A stretch of DNA of 64,000 nucleotides from Bacillus sp. 491mf (lineage in GTDB: Bacteria; Bacillota; Bacilli; Bacillales; Bacillaceae_G): contig NZ_FOLV01000002.1 in NCBI RefSeq assembly GCF_900112415.1, forward strand, positions 1 through 64,000. Direction: 5' to 3'. The notes under the pieces are model-generated. The model was not told where the DNA came from. It saw only the letters and a list, made by a program, of their open reading frames with translations, and made no database searches. A program made the position numbers and the translations under genes. Each line of letters starts with the position of its first letter. Within the stretch, counting starts at the first letter, position 1. Shown here piece after piece: positions 52,613-62,005 of the stretch.

Positions 52613-53404
52613 GTTATATTGTTTTGAATCTTGTTGTACGTTTGGCGTTGTTTCTTTTGATAAGAACCAACCACCTACACCAATTGACAGCAATACAATC
52701 CAAAATGTTAATTTCCAAGTAGTTGATTCTGGGAATTCGTGTGGGATGACGCCTAATGCAGGGTGAGCTAACGTATAAACTGCTAATTTCACACCAACCC
52801 AACCGACAATCATGAATGCAGCAGTTTCCAATCCTGGTTTACGCTGCAGTAAGTTTACGAAAGCGGATGCGGCAAAGCGCATAATAATTAATCCAATCAT
52901 ACCGCCTGCGAAAATAACAGCAAACTGTCCGATATCAAGTTCGCCAATTGTACCAAGATTTGTCTTCGGTAATGTCATTGCTAATGCAACAGCTGCTAAA
53001 ATAGAGTCAACAGCAAACGCGATATCAGCAACTTCTACTTTAAATACAGTCCACCAAAAGTTTTCTTGTTTTTTCTCTGTCTCTTTTTTCTCTGTTTCTT
53101 GATGAGCTGCATTCTTTTTAACATACGTTTTTACAAGATGGTTACCAGCGATAAACATTAAATAAATGGCACCGATTGCTTGTACTTGCCATACATCGAC
53201 AAGAAATGAAATCATAAACAATGATCCAAAGCGGAATACAAATGCTCCTGCAAGTCCGTAAAATAAAGCCTTTTTACGTTTTTCTTCCGGTAAGTGTTTA
53301 ACCATGATTGCAAGGACAAGTGCATTATCTGCTGCTAAAATTCCTTCCAAAGCGACTAAAATAAGTAATACCCAACCATACTCCAATAATAAAGATAGTT
53401 CCAT
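52598..53404 (-). CDS. TerC-family integral membrane protein (metal exporter)
   Basis: A 268-residue protein with seven to eight membrane segments. The TerC signature ALEGILAADNALVLAIMV is near residue 20 and a second acidic helix EVADIAFAVDSILAAV near 125; the Asp residues in these helices are thought to bind metal. Related B. subtilis proteins (YceF, YkoY) export manganese or load it onto secreted enzymes. The yybP-ykoY riboswitch upstream makes a manganese role likely. GAGGAGATT precedes the ATG. Confidence 0.93.
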   Translation of the reverse strand: MELSLLLEYGWVLLILVALEGILAADNALVLAIMVKHLPEEKRKKALFYGLAGAFVFRFGSLFMISFLVDVWQVQAIGAIYLMFIAGNHLVKTYVKKNAAHQETEKKETEKKQENFWWTVFKVEVADIAFAVDSILAAVALAMTLPKTNLGTIGELDIGQFAVIFAGGMIGLIIMRFAASAFVNLLQRKPGLETAAFMIVGWVGVKLAVYTLAHPALGVIPHEFPESTTWKLTFWIVLLSIGVGGWFLSKETTPNVQQDSKQYNEKAL

Positions 53405-53514
53405 TTACAATCTCCTCTCGTTTGTACAAGCGCTAAACAAACAGAAGAAAATTCCCCGTTGTTTAGCTTCCCCAAAATAAGCTCTATCAACGGCGGAGGA
53501 ATTTAGAAATGAAT

Positions 53515-53668
53515 GCAAAAAAGACCTCTGCCGTTAATAGGCAAAGGTCTTGCTAGACATATGTAATAAACTATGCCAACAAAGCCGGAGGAACATGGTT
53601 CCACGTAATGACGACTTTGTTTCAGAGAATATTTTCTCTGACGCTACTCCCCTTTGGAAATATGCTAT
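53515..53668 (-). ncRNA. yybP-ykoY manganese riboswitch
   Basis: On the minus strand the leader contains the family's conserved CCAAAGGGGAGTAGCGTC start and a CCTCCGGC segment later, then an expression-platform hairpin AAGACCTTTGCC/GGCAGAGGTCTT with T run at 53521-53551. The element binds manganese and turns on the TerC-family gene when manganese is high. About 110 bases separate it from the start codon. Confidence 0.9.
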
Positions 53669-53746
53669 TACGTACAGTATATAAGTACTGCTAAAGTTTG
53701 TCAATCTGCTAAAAGAGTTTTGTGTGAATATTTCACTTTATGTACG

Positions 53747-53778
53747 CTAAAAAAGAGGCGGAGAATATCCGCCTCAAA
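53747..53778 (-). terminator. terminator of the spore protein gene
   Basis: GAGGCGGA pairs with TCCGCCTC, with T run on the minus strand. Confidence 0.85.
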
Positions 53779-53794
53779 TCCATTGTTTATATTA

Positions 53795-53980
53795 TTATCC
53801 ACGTAATTGTTGTTGTGCAAGAGAAACGAGGCGTTTTGTCACTTCACCGCCGACAGATCCGTTTGAACGAGAAGCTGTGTTAGAGCCTAAATTCACACCA
53901 AATTCTTGTGCAATTTCATACTTAAACTGTTCTAATGCTTGTTCAGCACCAGGAACAAGTAGTTTATTTGTTTTTGCCAT
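53795..53980 (-). CDS. alpha/beta-type small acid-soluble spore protein
   Basis: A 61-residue alpha/beta-type SASP that coats DNA in the spore and protects it from UV light and heat. The germination protease site [11 protein letters not shown] and the C-terminal conserved [19 protein letters not shown] are present. AAAGGGG is upstream of the ATG. Expected to be transcribed in the forespore by sigma G; I did not define the promoter. Confidence 0.95.
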   Translation of the reverse strand: MAKTNKLLVPGAEQALEQFKYEIAQEFGVNLGSNTASRSNGSVGGEVTKRLVSLAQQQLRG

Positions 53981-54114
53981 AGTATAAAACCCCTTTTTTC
54001 ATTTTCAGCTTATAAGAGCTGATGATGTTATTGTATGTGTTTGAATTTCACTCATACGCGGAAGTAATCGGAGAGACTAACAGTTCTTGGAGGAAATGAA
54101 AAAGAGTAGCAGCG

Positions 54115-54558
54115 CTACTCTTTTTTCATAACGGTTGCTGTGCCTTCTACAACAACTTTATCGTATTGATTATAGATGTTTGTTTGTAATGTAATAATTC
54201 TTTTATCGTCGCGTTTTTCAATGACTTCAGCGACAACACGTAATGTATCTCCGATTTTTACAGGGGCACGGAATGCGATGTTTTGTGATAAATAAATGGT
54301 ATTTTTTCCAGGAAGCTTTGTGCCAAGTATTGTTGAAATAAAGCTAGAAACGAGCATACCATGGGCAATGCGTTCTTTAAACATCGTTGTTTTAGCAAAA
54401 GAATCAAGGAGATGAATTGGATTTACATCGCCTGTAAGTTTTGCAAACGTAATAATATCTTCGTTTGCAATGGTCTTTGTTAAAGAAGCTCGATCCCCTA
54501 AGTGAATGTCATCATAATAAAGCTCTTGAACAGATTCTGCTTCTCGAAAAGGATTCAT
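54115..54558 (-). CDS. phaJ: PhaJ, (R)-specific enoyl-CoA hydratase
   Basis: A 147-residue MaoC-like hot-dog protein that hydrates trans-2-enoyl-CoA to (R)-3-hydroxyacyl-CoA for polyester synthesis. The hydratase motif is FAKLTGDVNPIHLLDSFAKTTMFKERIAHGML (Asp and His active residues, around residue 40-65). ATG 54558 follows AAGGAGG with a gap of 5; the frame is open for 32 more codons upstream without signal. Minus-strand gene after phaP, gap about 100 bases. Confidence 0.9.
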   Translation of the reverse strand: MNPFREAESVQELYYDDIHLGDRASLTKTIANEDIITFAKLTGDVNPIHLLDSFAKTTMFKERIAHGMLVSSFISTILGTKLPGKNTIYLSQNIAFRAPVKIGDTLRVVAEVIEKRDDKRIITLQTNIYNQYDKVVVEGTATVMKKE

Positions 54559-54659
54559 TTCTTCCTCCTTCTTTTCCATGTTGAAAAATGTGAGCGGTCC
54601 AGATGCAAAGGGAGAAAGAAGGGAAAGCGTATTTTTTGCAGTCAGTTGCCACATCTTTC

Positions 54660-55184
54660 TTATTTCATGGAAGTAAATAGATTTTTTGAGTTTTCCTCGA
54701 ACTTTTTTACGAGGTCTAGTTGCATGGATTTGAATTCTTCTAAAAAACTTTCCATTTGTTTTTGAACCTCTTCACGTTGTTGTTGTTGTTGGTTAATTAA
54801 TTGTTTTACTGCTTCTTCGAATTGTTCGCTTGTTTGTGAAAGTAAAGATAGGGATGCTTTTGTTGGAGACACAGTTAGCTGCTGCATATGATTGGAAAGT
54901 TCATTCCATTTTTCTTGCCATCCATCCATTTGTTCATTGAAGGAATTTCCGGAAAATTGTTTAACGTATTCAGAGTATTGCGCGTTTGCTTGTGCTGAAA
55001 ATTGCTGGATTTCTTTCTCAATTTCTTGTGTACTTTCTGTTAATTTATGCAAAGACTCCTGCTGATGTTTCAACGTTTCTAATGTAAGTTGTTCCATTTG
55101 TTTTCCTGCTGAAGAGAAAAAAGAAAGAGAGTGTGACCAATTTTTCCAGAATGTATCAACAAGTTCGTGTGGTTTCGTTTCCAT
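54660..55184 (-). CDS. phaP: PhaP, phasin (granule-associated protein)
   Basis: A 174-residue helical, Gln-rich protein (LTESTQEIEKEIQQFSAQAN, EQFEEAVKQLINQQQQQREE), the phasin pattern of Bacillus. It coats polyhydroxyalkanoate granules and sets their number and size. ATG 55184 follows GGAGG with a gap of 6; upstream codons overlap the end of phaQ in another frame. Confidence 0.9.
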   Translation of the reverse strand: METKPHELVDTFWKNWSHSLSFFSSAGKQMEQLTLETLKHQQESLHKLTESTQEIEKEIQQFSAQANAQYSEYVKQFSGNSFNEQMDGWQEKWNELSNHMQQLTVSPTKASLSLLSQTSEQFEEAVKQLINQQQQQREEVQKQMESFLEEFKSMQLDLVKKFEENSKNLFTSMK

Positions 55185-55227
55185 GACTTGACCTCCAAAT
55201 AAAATTTTTACATATTGTGAACGCAGA

Positions 55228-55677
55228 TTAATCTGCTGTATCACCAGAAGATGATGAAGATTTTTCATCCTTTACTGAAACTGTGGAAAATGGGAAGAAC
55301 GCATTTGTGTATAGGTTAAAAAATGTACGAAGCATCTTTTGGTATTGTTCAAATGACGTAGCGCAAGAAGTTAAATATTCTTCTCCATATTCCGTTAAAG
55401 AATAAATTCGTTTTGCTGGACCTCCTTCACTTGTATCCCAAGTGGAAGATATGAGGTTTTCCTTTTCTAACTTTCGCAAAGTTCTATATACATTACCCTG
55501 ATCAATAGAAGAAAAGCCAATATCCATTAGCATTTGAATGAGTTTGTAACCGTGAAGACTCCAGTCTTTAAGACAGAGAAGTAGAAATGGAACTAAGAAG
55601 TTTTTCGGCATGGAGTTTGGTTGTTTCGTTTGGGCCGTTTCCAAACTTTCTTTTTTTTCTGGTTCATTTTGTAGCAT
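55228..55677 (-). CDS. phaQ: PhaQ, PadR-type repressor
   Basis: A 149-residue transcriptional regulator with a PadR winged helix (LKDWSLHGYKLIQMLMDIGF, recognition QGNVYRTLRKLEKENLI). In B. megaterium PhaQ represses phaQP and senses the polymer. The C-terminal Ser-rich tail is unusual. Divergent from phaR; the 216-base gap should hold its operator. Confidence 0.9.
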   Translation of the reverse strand: MLQNEPEKKESLETAQTKQPNSMPKNFLVPFLLLCLKDWSLHGYKLIQMLMDIGFSSIDQGNVYRTLRKLEKENLISSTWDTSEGGPAKRIYSLTEYGEEYLTSCATSFEQYQKMLRTFFNLYTNAFFPFSTVSVKDEKSSSSSGDTAD

Positions 55678-55893
55678 GATTGTGCATCACCTCATGAATC
55701 AGTTAATTGGGATTTTTTTCTTATATGTGCAATTTACACCTATCTGTATTTTTTGTCAATTGATTTTTTTGAAAATAGAAAAAATAAATATACCCTTGAA
55801 CTTTCTGAAAGAATATCGGAAAATAATGAATAGATTGAATTATTTCAATTGTTTTTATTTGTTTTAATAACGAAATGAAGGAGTGTAGGAGAA

Positions 55894-56361
55894 TTGATTG
55901 AACAAAAACTCGATCCACTACAAGCTTGGAAGGAAGTTTACGAACAGACAGAAAAGTTTTGGGGAAAAACGCTTAATGAAACAGTCAAGACAGAAGAGTA
56001 TTCTGCATGGATGGGAAGCGTTTTAGATTTGAACTTGTTTTATCAAAAGATGATGAACGATGCAACAAAGGGGTATTTAGAGAAAGTGAATATTCCAACG
56101 CAAGAAGATATTGCACGAGTTGCTTCTCTTGTTATTAATTTAGAAAACAAAGTTGACAATATTGAAGAGTTTTTGGAGGAAAATACAGAATCCATTAGAC
56201 AATCACCTACAATAAAACGTGATGTAACAAAAGTGAAACAAGATATTCGAACATTAGAAAATAAATTAGATAAAGTTTTAGAGCTATTAGAGGGGCAGAA
56301 TGCAATATTAGAAAAATTACAAGTGCCAGCTGTACAAGCGAAACCAGATCCTAAAAAATAA
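55894..56361 (+). CDS. phaR: PhaR, class IV PHA synthase subunit
   Basis: A 155-residue helical protein, partner of PhaC in class IV PHA synthases of Bacillus; the coiled-coil part is KQDIRTLENKLDKVLELLEG near residue 110. Starts at TTG 55894 with TAGGAGA upstream. First gene of phaRBC. Confidence 0.92.
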   Translation: MIEQKLDPLQAWKEVYEQTEKFWGKTLNETVKTEEYSAWMGSVLDLNLFYQKMMNDATKGYLEKVNIPTQEDIARVASLVINLENKVDNIEEFLEENTESIRQSPTIKRDVTKVKQDIRTLENKLDKVLELLEGQNAILEKLQVPAVQAKPDPKK

Positions 56362-56515
56362 TTTCGTTAAATATATATTTGTTCAGAAAGTGGAAGGGAG
56401 AACCTCTTTCTAGGGCGATATATTATTTATAAATGTATACATGCATTATGCGGTGTACATCTAGGCGAAATCCATCCATCATGTAACCGCAAATTATAAC
56501 AAAGGGGGAGCAAAA

Positions 56516-57259
56516 ATGGCTCAATTACATGGAAAAGTAGCAATTGTAACGGGTGGAGCAAAAGGGATTGGAAAGGCAATTACAATGGCACTAGCAGCAG
56601 AAGGTGCAAAGGTAGTAATTAACTACAATAGCAGTAAAGAAGCTGCTGAGAACCTTGTGAATGAGCTCGCAAAAGAAGGACATGATGTATACGCTTGTCA
56701 AGCAGATGTTTCTAAGTTAGAAGATGCAAAGCGTCTTGTTGAAGAAACAGTACAGCACTTTGGGAAAGTAGACATTTTAGTTAATAATGCTGGAATTACA
56801 AGAGATCGTACATTTAAAAAGTTAAATCGTGAAGATTGGGAGCGCGTTATTGATGTAAATTTAAGCAGTGTATTTAATACAACAAGTGCTGTACTTCCAT
56901 ACATAACGGAAGCTGAAGAGGGACGAATTATTAGTATCTCTTCTATTATTGGGCAAGCTGGTGGATTTGGACAGACAAATTATTCAGCTGCAAAAGCTGG
57001 TATGATTGGATTTACAAAATCTTTAGCATTAGAACTTGCAAGAACAAATGTAACAGTAAATGCGATTTGCCCAGGCTTTATTGATACAGAGATGGTAGCG
57101 GAAGTTCCAGAAAACGTTCGTGAGCAAATTGTTGCGAAAATTCCAAAGAAACGTTTCGGTCAAGCTGATGAAATTGCAAAAGGTGTTGTATACCTTTGCC
57201 GAGATGGTGCGTACATTACAGGTCAGCAATTAAATATTAATGGCGGTTTATATATGTAA
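56516..57259 (+). CDS. phaB: PhaB, acetoacetyl-CoA reductase
   Basis: A 247-residue short-chain dehydrogenase/reductase converting acetoacetyl-CoA to (R)-3-hydroxybutyryl-CoA with NADPH. Cofactor motif TGGAKGIG near residue 12, NNAG near 90, catalytic Ser, Tyr and Lys in SSIIGQ and NYSAAKAG near 140-157, and the PGFI substrate loop near 186. AAGGGGGAGC precedes ATG 56516. Confidence 0.95.
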   Translation: MAQLHGKVAIVTGGAKGIGKAITMALAAEGAKVVINYNSSKEAAENLVNELAKEGHDVYACQADVSKLEDAKRLVEETVQHFGKVDILVNNAGITRDRTFKKLNREDWERVIDVNLSSVFNTTSAVLPYITEAEEGRIISISSIIGQAGGFGQTNYSAAKAGMIGFTKSLALELARTNVTVNAICPGFIDTEMVAEVPENVREQIVAKIPKKRFGQADEIAKGVVYLCRDGAYITGQQLNINGGLYM

Positions 57260-57341
57260 TCTAACAACAAAGAAGTGCATGTCTATGATAGGTATGCGCT
57301 TCTTTCTTTCTAGAAGAAATAAAAATAAAGGAGTTGTGAAC

Positions 57342-58427
57342 ATGACAACGTTGAGAGCAGAATGGGAAAAGCAATTAGAGTTGTATCCAGAGGAATATCG
57401 AAAGGCATACCAACGCTTTAGACGAGCGAGTGAAGTGTTACTTCGTGAACCAGAGCCGCAAGTAGGGTTAACGCCGAAAGAGGTAATTTGGACGAAAAAT
57501 AAGACGAAGTTATATCGTTACATTCCGAAGAAAGAAAAGACACATTCTGTTCCTATTTTGTTAATTTATGCTCTTATTAATAAGCCTTATATTATGGATT
57601 TAACGCCAGGGAATAGTTTAGTAGAATACTTAGTAGACCGCGGTTTTGATGTATATATGCTCGACTGGGGAACGTTCGGTTTAGAAGATAGTCATTTGAA
57701 ATTTGATGATTTTGTGCTTGATTACATTGCAAAAGCTGTCAAAAAAGTATTGCGTACAGCGAATGCAGAAGAAATATCTTTGCTTGGCTATTGCATGGGG
57801 GGAACATTAACTTCTATTTACGCTGCACTTCATCCGCATATGCCAATTCGTAATTTAATTTTTATGACGAGTCCATTCGATTTCTCTGATACAGGGTTAT
57901 ATGGACCGCTATTAGATGAGAAATATTTTAACTTAGATAAAGCGGTGGATACATTTGGCAATATCCCTCCGGAAATGATTGATTTTGGGAATAAAATGTT
58001 AAAGCCAATTTCGAATTTTGTCGGTCCGTATGTAGCACTTCTTGATCGTTCAGAAAATGAGCAGTTTGTAGAAAGTTGGAGATTAGTTCAAAAATGGGTT
58101 GCAGATGGGATTCCGTTTCCAGGAGAAGCATATCGTCAATGGATTCGAGAGTTTTATCAAAAAAATAAGTTAGTAAAAGGTGAGCTTGTGATTCGCGGTC
58201 AACAGGTGAAGTTAGAAAACATTAAGGCAAATGTATTAAATATTTCTGCGAAACGTGACCATATAGCACTTCCATGTCAAGTGGAAGCTTTATTAGATCA
58301 TATTTCTAGCGTTGATAAGCAGTATGTTTGTATTCCAACGGGGCATATGTCAATTGTATACGGCAAAGCAGCGGTAAAACAAACATATCCAACCGTTGGA
58401 AATTGGCTTGAGGAACGTTCAAAATAA
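57342..58427 (+). CDS. phaC: PhaC, class IV polyhydroxyalkanoate synthase
   Basis: A 361-residue polymerase that joins 3-hydroxyacyl-CoA units to polyester. The lipase-box-like motif is GYCMGGT with nucleophile Cys near residue 151, the catalytic Asp lies in AKRDHIALP near 307 and His in PTGHMS near 336. ATG 57342 follows AAAGGAG; an open frame extends upstream into phaB without signal. With PhaR it forms the class IV synthase. Confidence 0.95.
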   Translation: MTTLRAEWEKQLELYPEEYRKAYQRFRRASEVLLREPEPQVGLTPKEVIWTKNKTKLYRYIPKKEKTHSVPILLIYALINKPYIMDLTPGNSLVEYLVDRGFDVYMLDWGTFGLEDSHLKFDDFVLDYIAKAVKKVLRTANAEEISLLGYCMGGTLTSIYAALHPHMPIRNLIFMTSPFDFSDTGLYGPLLDEKYFNLDKAVDTFGNIPPEMIDFGNKMLKPISNFVGPYVALLDRSENEQFVESWRLVQKWVADGIPFPGEAYRQWIREFYQKNKLVKGELVIRGQQVKLENIKANVLNISAKRDHIALPCQVEALLDHISSVDKQYVCIPTGHMSIVYGKAAVKQTYPTVGNWLEERSK

Positions 58428-58490
58428 CGCGAAACCACAGGCAGTTGGCAATCGAGAAAAATTGAAGATAGCGCTGTTAGAGCGTGATAG

Positions 58491-58527
58491 AAAAATCCAG
58501 TTAGTGAAAACTATCTGGATTTTTTTA
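58491..58527 (+). terminator. terminator of phaRBC
   Basis: AAAAATCCAG, loop, CTGGATTTTTTT. Confidence 0.85.
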
Positions 58528-58586
58528 TGGGAAATAAAGAAAAATAATAAGACAAAGAAATGCATCTTTATTTTAGGAGAGATTTC

Positions 58587-59789
58587 ATGAAACTTCGATT
58601 CGGAAAATTGTTTTGGAATGAAGGGATTTCTATACCTTGTTATGAAATGCTGGAAAATGATATGATATGTGATGTGCTTATTATTGGAAGTGGTGAAACG
58701 GGTGCTCATCTTGCATATATGTTATCAATAATTGGACTACAAGTGGCAGTTATCGATAAAGGGAAAGTTGCAAGTGAAAGTACGCTTGTGAATACAGGAT
58801 TGTTGCAATATGCTCACGATAAATCATTAACTTCGTTTGTTCATACATTTGGTGAAGAAAAAGGGGTTCGTGCATATCAATTATGTTATGATGCAATAAA
58901 TACTTTGGAGCAAGTGGCAACAAAATTGGATATGAATCCCGAATTTATTCGTAGAGGAAGCTTGTATTATGCAAGTAATAAAGATGATGCTTTATTTCTA
59001 CGAGAAGAATATGAAACATTACAACAATATGGTTTTCCTGTTGAATTTTTTACAGAAGAAGATATAAAAAAACGTTATTCATTTACAAAACCAGCTGCTT
59101 TATATACAAGAGGAGATGCGGAAGTGAATCCGTATGTATTGGCACATAGCCTTATTCATAAAGCAAAAAAGAATGGAGCGGCTATTTTTGAAGATACAGA
59201 GGTTGTTCATATTAAATCTGTTCAAAAAGATATAATCTGTTATACAAACAACGGAAAGAAAATTATATCTAAAGCTGTTATTGTAGCTACAGGATACGAA
59301 ACGCAACAGACGAAAAAAGAAGCAAATGCAACTTTGGCAACTTCCTATGCAATTGTTACAAATGAGCAACCAAACTTTGAGGGATGGTACGAGCAGTCGC
59401 TAATTTGGGAAACTGCACGTCCGTATTTATATTGCCGCACTTATAAAAATCGAATTATCATCGGTGGCTTAGATGAACCGACTATGTTACAAAAGTATGG
59501 TGATACACATTTACTACATAAAAGAAACCTTCTTGTTCAAATGACATCAAAATTATTTCCACAGTTGAAACATATACAAGCAGAATATTATTGGGCAGCC
59601 ATATTTGGCGGAACGCATGATGGAATGCCTATTCTGAAAGAGGATGAATCGATTGGAAATCTCTATTATGCATTAGGTTATGGAGGGAACGGTACCGTTT
59701 ATAGTATGGTATTTGCAAAAATATTTCAAGAATTGTTTACATGCGGAAGTAGTTCGGATTTTGAAGTATTTCACCGCAAAAAAAGTTAA
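58587..59789 (+). CDS. FAD-dependent oxidoreductase (DAO family)
   Basis: A 400-residue flavoprotein with the Rossmann dinucleotide motif CDVLIIGSGETGAHLAYMLS near residue 27, a second FAD contact in AVIDKG, and the C-terminal YYWAAIFGGTHDGMPIL region typical of the DAO/glycine-oxidase group. ETGAH replaces the usual GxGxxG third Gly by Ala. Substrate unknown; it may act on amino acids or sarcosine-like amines. ATG 58587 follows TAGGAGAG; nine upstream codons are dropped. A separate unit from phaC by a terminator. Confidence 0.85.
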   Translation: MKLRFGKLFWNEGISIPCYEMLENDMICDVLIIGSGETGAHLAYMLSIIGLQVAVIDKGKVASESTLVNTGLLQYAHDKSLTSFVHTFGEEKGVRAYQLCYDAINTLEQVATKLDMNPEFIRRGSLYYASNKDDALFLREEYETLQQYGFPVEFFTEEDIKKRYSFTKPAALYTRGDAEVNPYVLAHSLIHKAKKNGAAIFEDTEVVHIKSVQKDIICYTNNGKKIISKAVIVATGYETQQTKKEANATLATSYAIVTNEQPNFEGWYEQSLIWETARPYLYCRTYKNRIIIGGLDEPTMLQKYGDTHLLHKRNLLVQMTSKLFPQLKHIQAEYYWAAIFGGTHDGMPILKEDESIGNLYYALGYGGNGTVYSMVFAKIFQELFTCGSSSDFEVFHRKKS

Positions 59790-59801
59790 AGAAGTGATGG
59801 A

Positions 59802-61151
59802 ATGAAAGCTATTAGAAAATGGTTACAACGTTTAAGGCCTGTACAGCTCATCGCTGTATTTTATAGCATTGCTGTGATTGTGTCTGTTATATTATTAAGC
59901 ATGCCATTTGTTATAAAACCAGGAGTGAAGTGGACATTCATTGATTCCTTATTTATATCTGTTAGTGCAGTAAGTGTGACCGGTTTATCTACTGTGTCAA
60001 TTCCCGATACATTTAATACAGCAGGTATTGTGATATTAGCACTTGTTTTACAATTAGGTGGGCTTGGCATTATGGCACTTGGGACGTTTGTTTGGATGAT
60101 CACAGGGAAGAAAATAGGTTTGCAGCAGCGGCGCTTAATTATGGCAGATCAAAATCAAGGGAATTTAGCAGGACTGGTTCAGTTAATGCGCTCTATTTTA
60201 ATATTAATCGTTTCGATTGAAGTGCTTGGTGCACTTTTGTTAGGAACAAGATTTTTACATTACTTTCCTGGCTGGAAGGAAGCGTATTTCCATGGTTTTT
60301 TTGCATCTGTTAGTGCGACAACGAATGCTGGATTTGATTTAACAGGACAATCGCTTATACCGTATCAAGAGGATTATATTGTACAAATTATTCATATGTT
60401 TCTCATTATTTTAGGTGCAATTGGTTTTCCGGTGTTAATGGAGATCAAGCAATATATTGGCAAAAAGAAACATGAATTATTTCGATTCTCGTTATTTACA
60501 AAACTGACAACGACAACGTTCTTTTCTCTAGTCATTGTTGGAACGATCGTTATTTTTTTGTTAGAATGGAATCATTTTTTGCACGGGAAATCCTGGCATG
60601 AAATGTTATTTTATACATTGTTTCAATCTGTTACAACCAGAAGTGGCGGCCTAGCAACGATAGATATTCAAGAATTTTCACCGCCGACGCTGTTCTTTAT
60701 GAGTATATTAATGTTTATTGGAGCTTCTCCAAGTTCTGTTGGCGGCGGTATTCGTACAACAACATTTGCCGTTTGTATCCTCGTATTGTATAACTTTGCA
60801 AAAGGTAGTAGAAATGTACGGGTATTTGGGAGACAATTACATGAAGAGGATATTATAAAATCATTTGTTGTTGCATTGATGGGTGCATTGCTATGTGCGG
60901 TAGCAATATTTATTTTATGTATAACAGAACCATTTCCATTATTGAACCTCGTCCTAGAAGTGTGTTCAGCATTTGGAACGACTGGATTATCGACGGGAAT
61001 TACATCAGAACTCACAACAATTGGAAAGTTAGTATTAATTGTGCTTATGTTTATCGGACGGATTGGTATTTTAACGTTCATATGGGTAATTGGGGGAAGA
61101 GAGAGACCTCCTCGATATAAATATCCGAAAGAACGGGTCATTGTTGGATAA
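59802..61151 (+). CDS. Ktr/Trk-type potassium channel subunit (KtrB/KtrD)
   Basis: A 449-residue membrane protein with four M1-P-M2 repeats of the TrkH/KtrB family. The selectivity-filter Gly motifs are TGLST, TNAGFD, TRSGG and TTGLST. It forms the potassium translocating dimer regulated by a KtrA/KtrC ring, not encoded here. 449 residues equals B. subtilis KtrD as I recall; I do not assign B or D. Start 13 bases after the oxidoreductase stop. Confidence 0.92.
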   Translation: MKAIRKWLQRLRPVQLIAVFYSIAVIVSVILLSMPFVIKPGVKWTFIDSLFISVSAVSVTGLSTVSIPDTFNTAGIVILALVLQLGGLGIMALGTFVWMITGKKIGLQQRRLIMADQNQGNLAGLVQLMRSILILIVSIEVLGALLLGTRFLHYFPGWKEAYFHGFFASVSATTNAGFDLTGQSLIPYQEDYIVQIIHMFLIILGAIGFPVLMEIKQYIGKKKHELFRFSLFTKLTTTTFFSLVIVGTIVIFLLEWNHFLHGKSWHEMLFYTLFQSVTTRSGGLATIDIQEFSPPTLFFMSILMFIGASPSSVGGGIRTTTFAVCILVLYNFAKGSRNVRVFGRQLHEEDIIKSFVVALMGALLCAVAIFILCITEPFPLLNLVLEVCSAFGTTGLSTGITSELTTIGKLVLIVLMFIGRIGILTFIWVIGGRERPPRYKYPKERVIVG

Positions 61152-61166
61152 GAAGAAGCTGACTTC

Positions 61167-61280
61167 CGTTATCGACCGTTCTTTGCAATATATCGGCGAT
61201 TCGACATGAAATAAAGACACTTCGACGTTATTCGACATACAAGTAGTCAATCCGCTGAACTGTATCATATCGAAAAGTGA
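61167..61280. repeat. dispersed repeat, family B, copy 2
   Basis: Same segments and order as 29671-29803 (CGTTATCGACCGTTCTTTGC, ATATATCGGCGATTCGACAT, AAAGAC, ATTCGACATA, AAGTAGTC) without the internal duplication. It lies directly after the Ktr gene. Confidence 0.7.
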
Positions 61281-61320
61281 AGGAATCTGACTAAAAAGTG
61301 AATTTTTTAGTCAGATCCTT
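61281..61320. terminator. hairpin between convergent genes
   Basis: AGGAATCTGACTAAAAA pairs with TTTTTAGTCAGATCCT; without a following T run, so possibly only a structural element. Confidence 0.5.
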
Positions 61321-61330
61321 ATATAAGAAT

Positions 61331-61372
61331 AAAAGGCTTCTCCAAAAGTTTCACTTTTGGAGAAGCCTTTTT
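61331..61372 (-). terminator. strong bidirectional terminator
   Basis: AAAAGGCTTCTCCAAAAGT, loop TTC, ACTTTTGGAGAAGCCTTTT. It ends the minus-strand gene at 61377. Confidence 0.9.
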
Positions 61373-61376
61373 TACA

Positions 61377-61718
61377 TTAATCGTTAATACCAAACTGAGG
61401 ATGCATAAAAGTATCTTCTGAATCATTATTGTTCTTTTGCAGTAATTCCTGATTTTCTTCAGCAATCCAGCCAATATCATTTGTTGGATGTATCCATTGA
61501 TCTCCGGCCATAATAGCAGGGTCAATATCATCACTCCAATCGTTTAGGGGGCTATTTTCTGAATTATATTGGCTATCGCCAATAATCACGCCATACTCAT
61601 TGGTGAATGGTGGCTGCATCGTGATGCCAGTTCCTTTAAAAGAAGGAAAATTCATTTGATGCGGAATTGTTTCGTCAAGAATAGGAGAGTCGATCGGTTC
61701 GTTTTTCTTCACATACAT
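61377..61718 (-). CDS. small acidic protein, DUF3905-like
   Basis: A 113-residue acidic, Asn/Pro/Asp-rich protein (DDIDPAIMAGDQWIHPTNDI is its most ordered part). It resembles the DUF3905 family of sporulating bacilli in length and character, but this is from memory. No signal or membrane segment. AAGGAGCGATG on the minus strand supports the ATG. Confidence 0.7.
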   Translation of the reverse strand: MYVKKNEPIDSPILDETIPHQMNFPSFKGTGITMQPPFTNEYGVIIGDSQYNSENSPLNDWSDDIDPAIMAGDQWIHPTNDIGWIAEENQELLQKNNNDSEDTFMHPQFGIND

Positions 61719-61751
61719 CGCTCCTTGCTTTCTTCTTTTGTTTTAAACCTT

Positions 61752-61862
61752 GCATGTGGCAGAAACAGGCCCTGACTGTTTCTATGCAAGTTCAGAAGCT
61801 CTCGTCTACATAAAAAAGGGGTTTTTATGTCAGTATTTCAACTTGTATTTAAGTAGAAAGGT
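61752..61862. repeat. dispersed repeat, family A, copy 4
   Basis: GGCAGAAACAGGCCCTGACTG, TATGCAAGTTCAGAAGCTC, CATAAAAAAGGGG and TCAACTTGTATTTAAG, as in the copy at 13350. Between the DUF3905-like gene and the small gene at 62006. Confidence 0.6.
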
Positions 61863-62005
61863 GTATAGACCTTCCTGTTTTATAGCATTTCCTCATATTG
61901 TGTGTTCGTAACTTGTTAACAGTTACCATCTATAGGGTAGAGTTTCAATGTCCATATTAGTACTACAAGCATTAATTTTATAGAAAGAATTAAGGGGTGT
62001 TTCGT

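Noticed and set aside
57240-57341. N-terminal extension of PhaC back into phaB
   Set aside because: ATG 57342 has a good SD and gives the usual class IV length.
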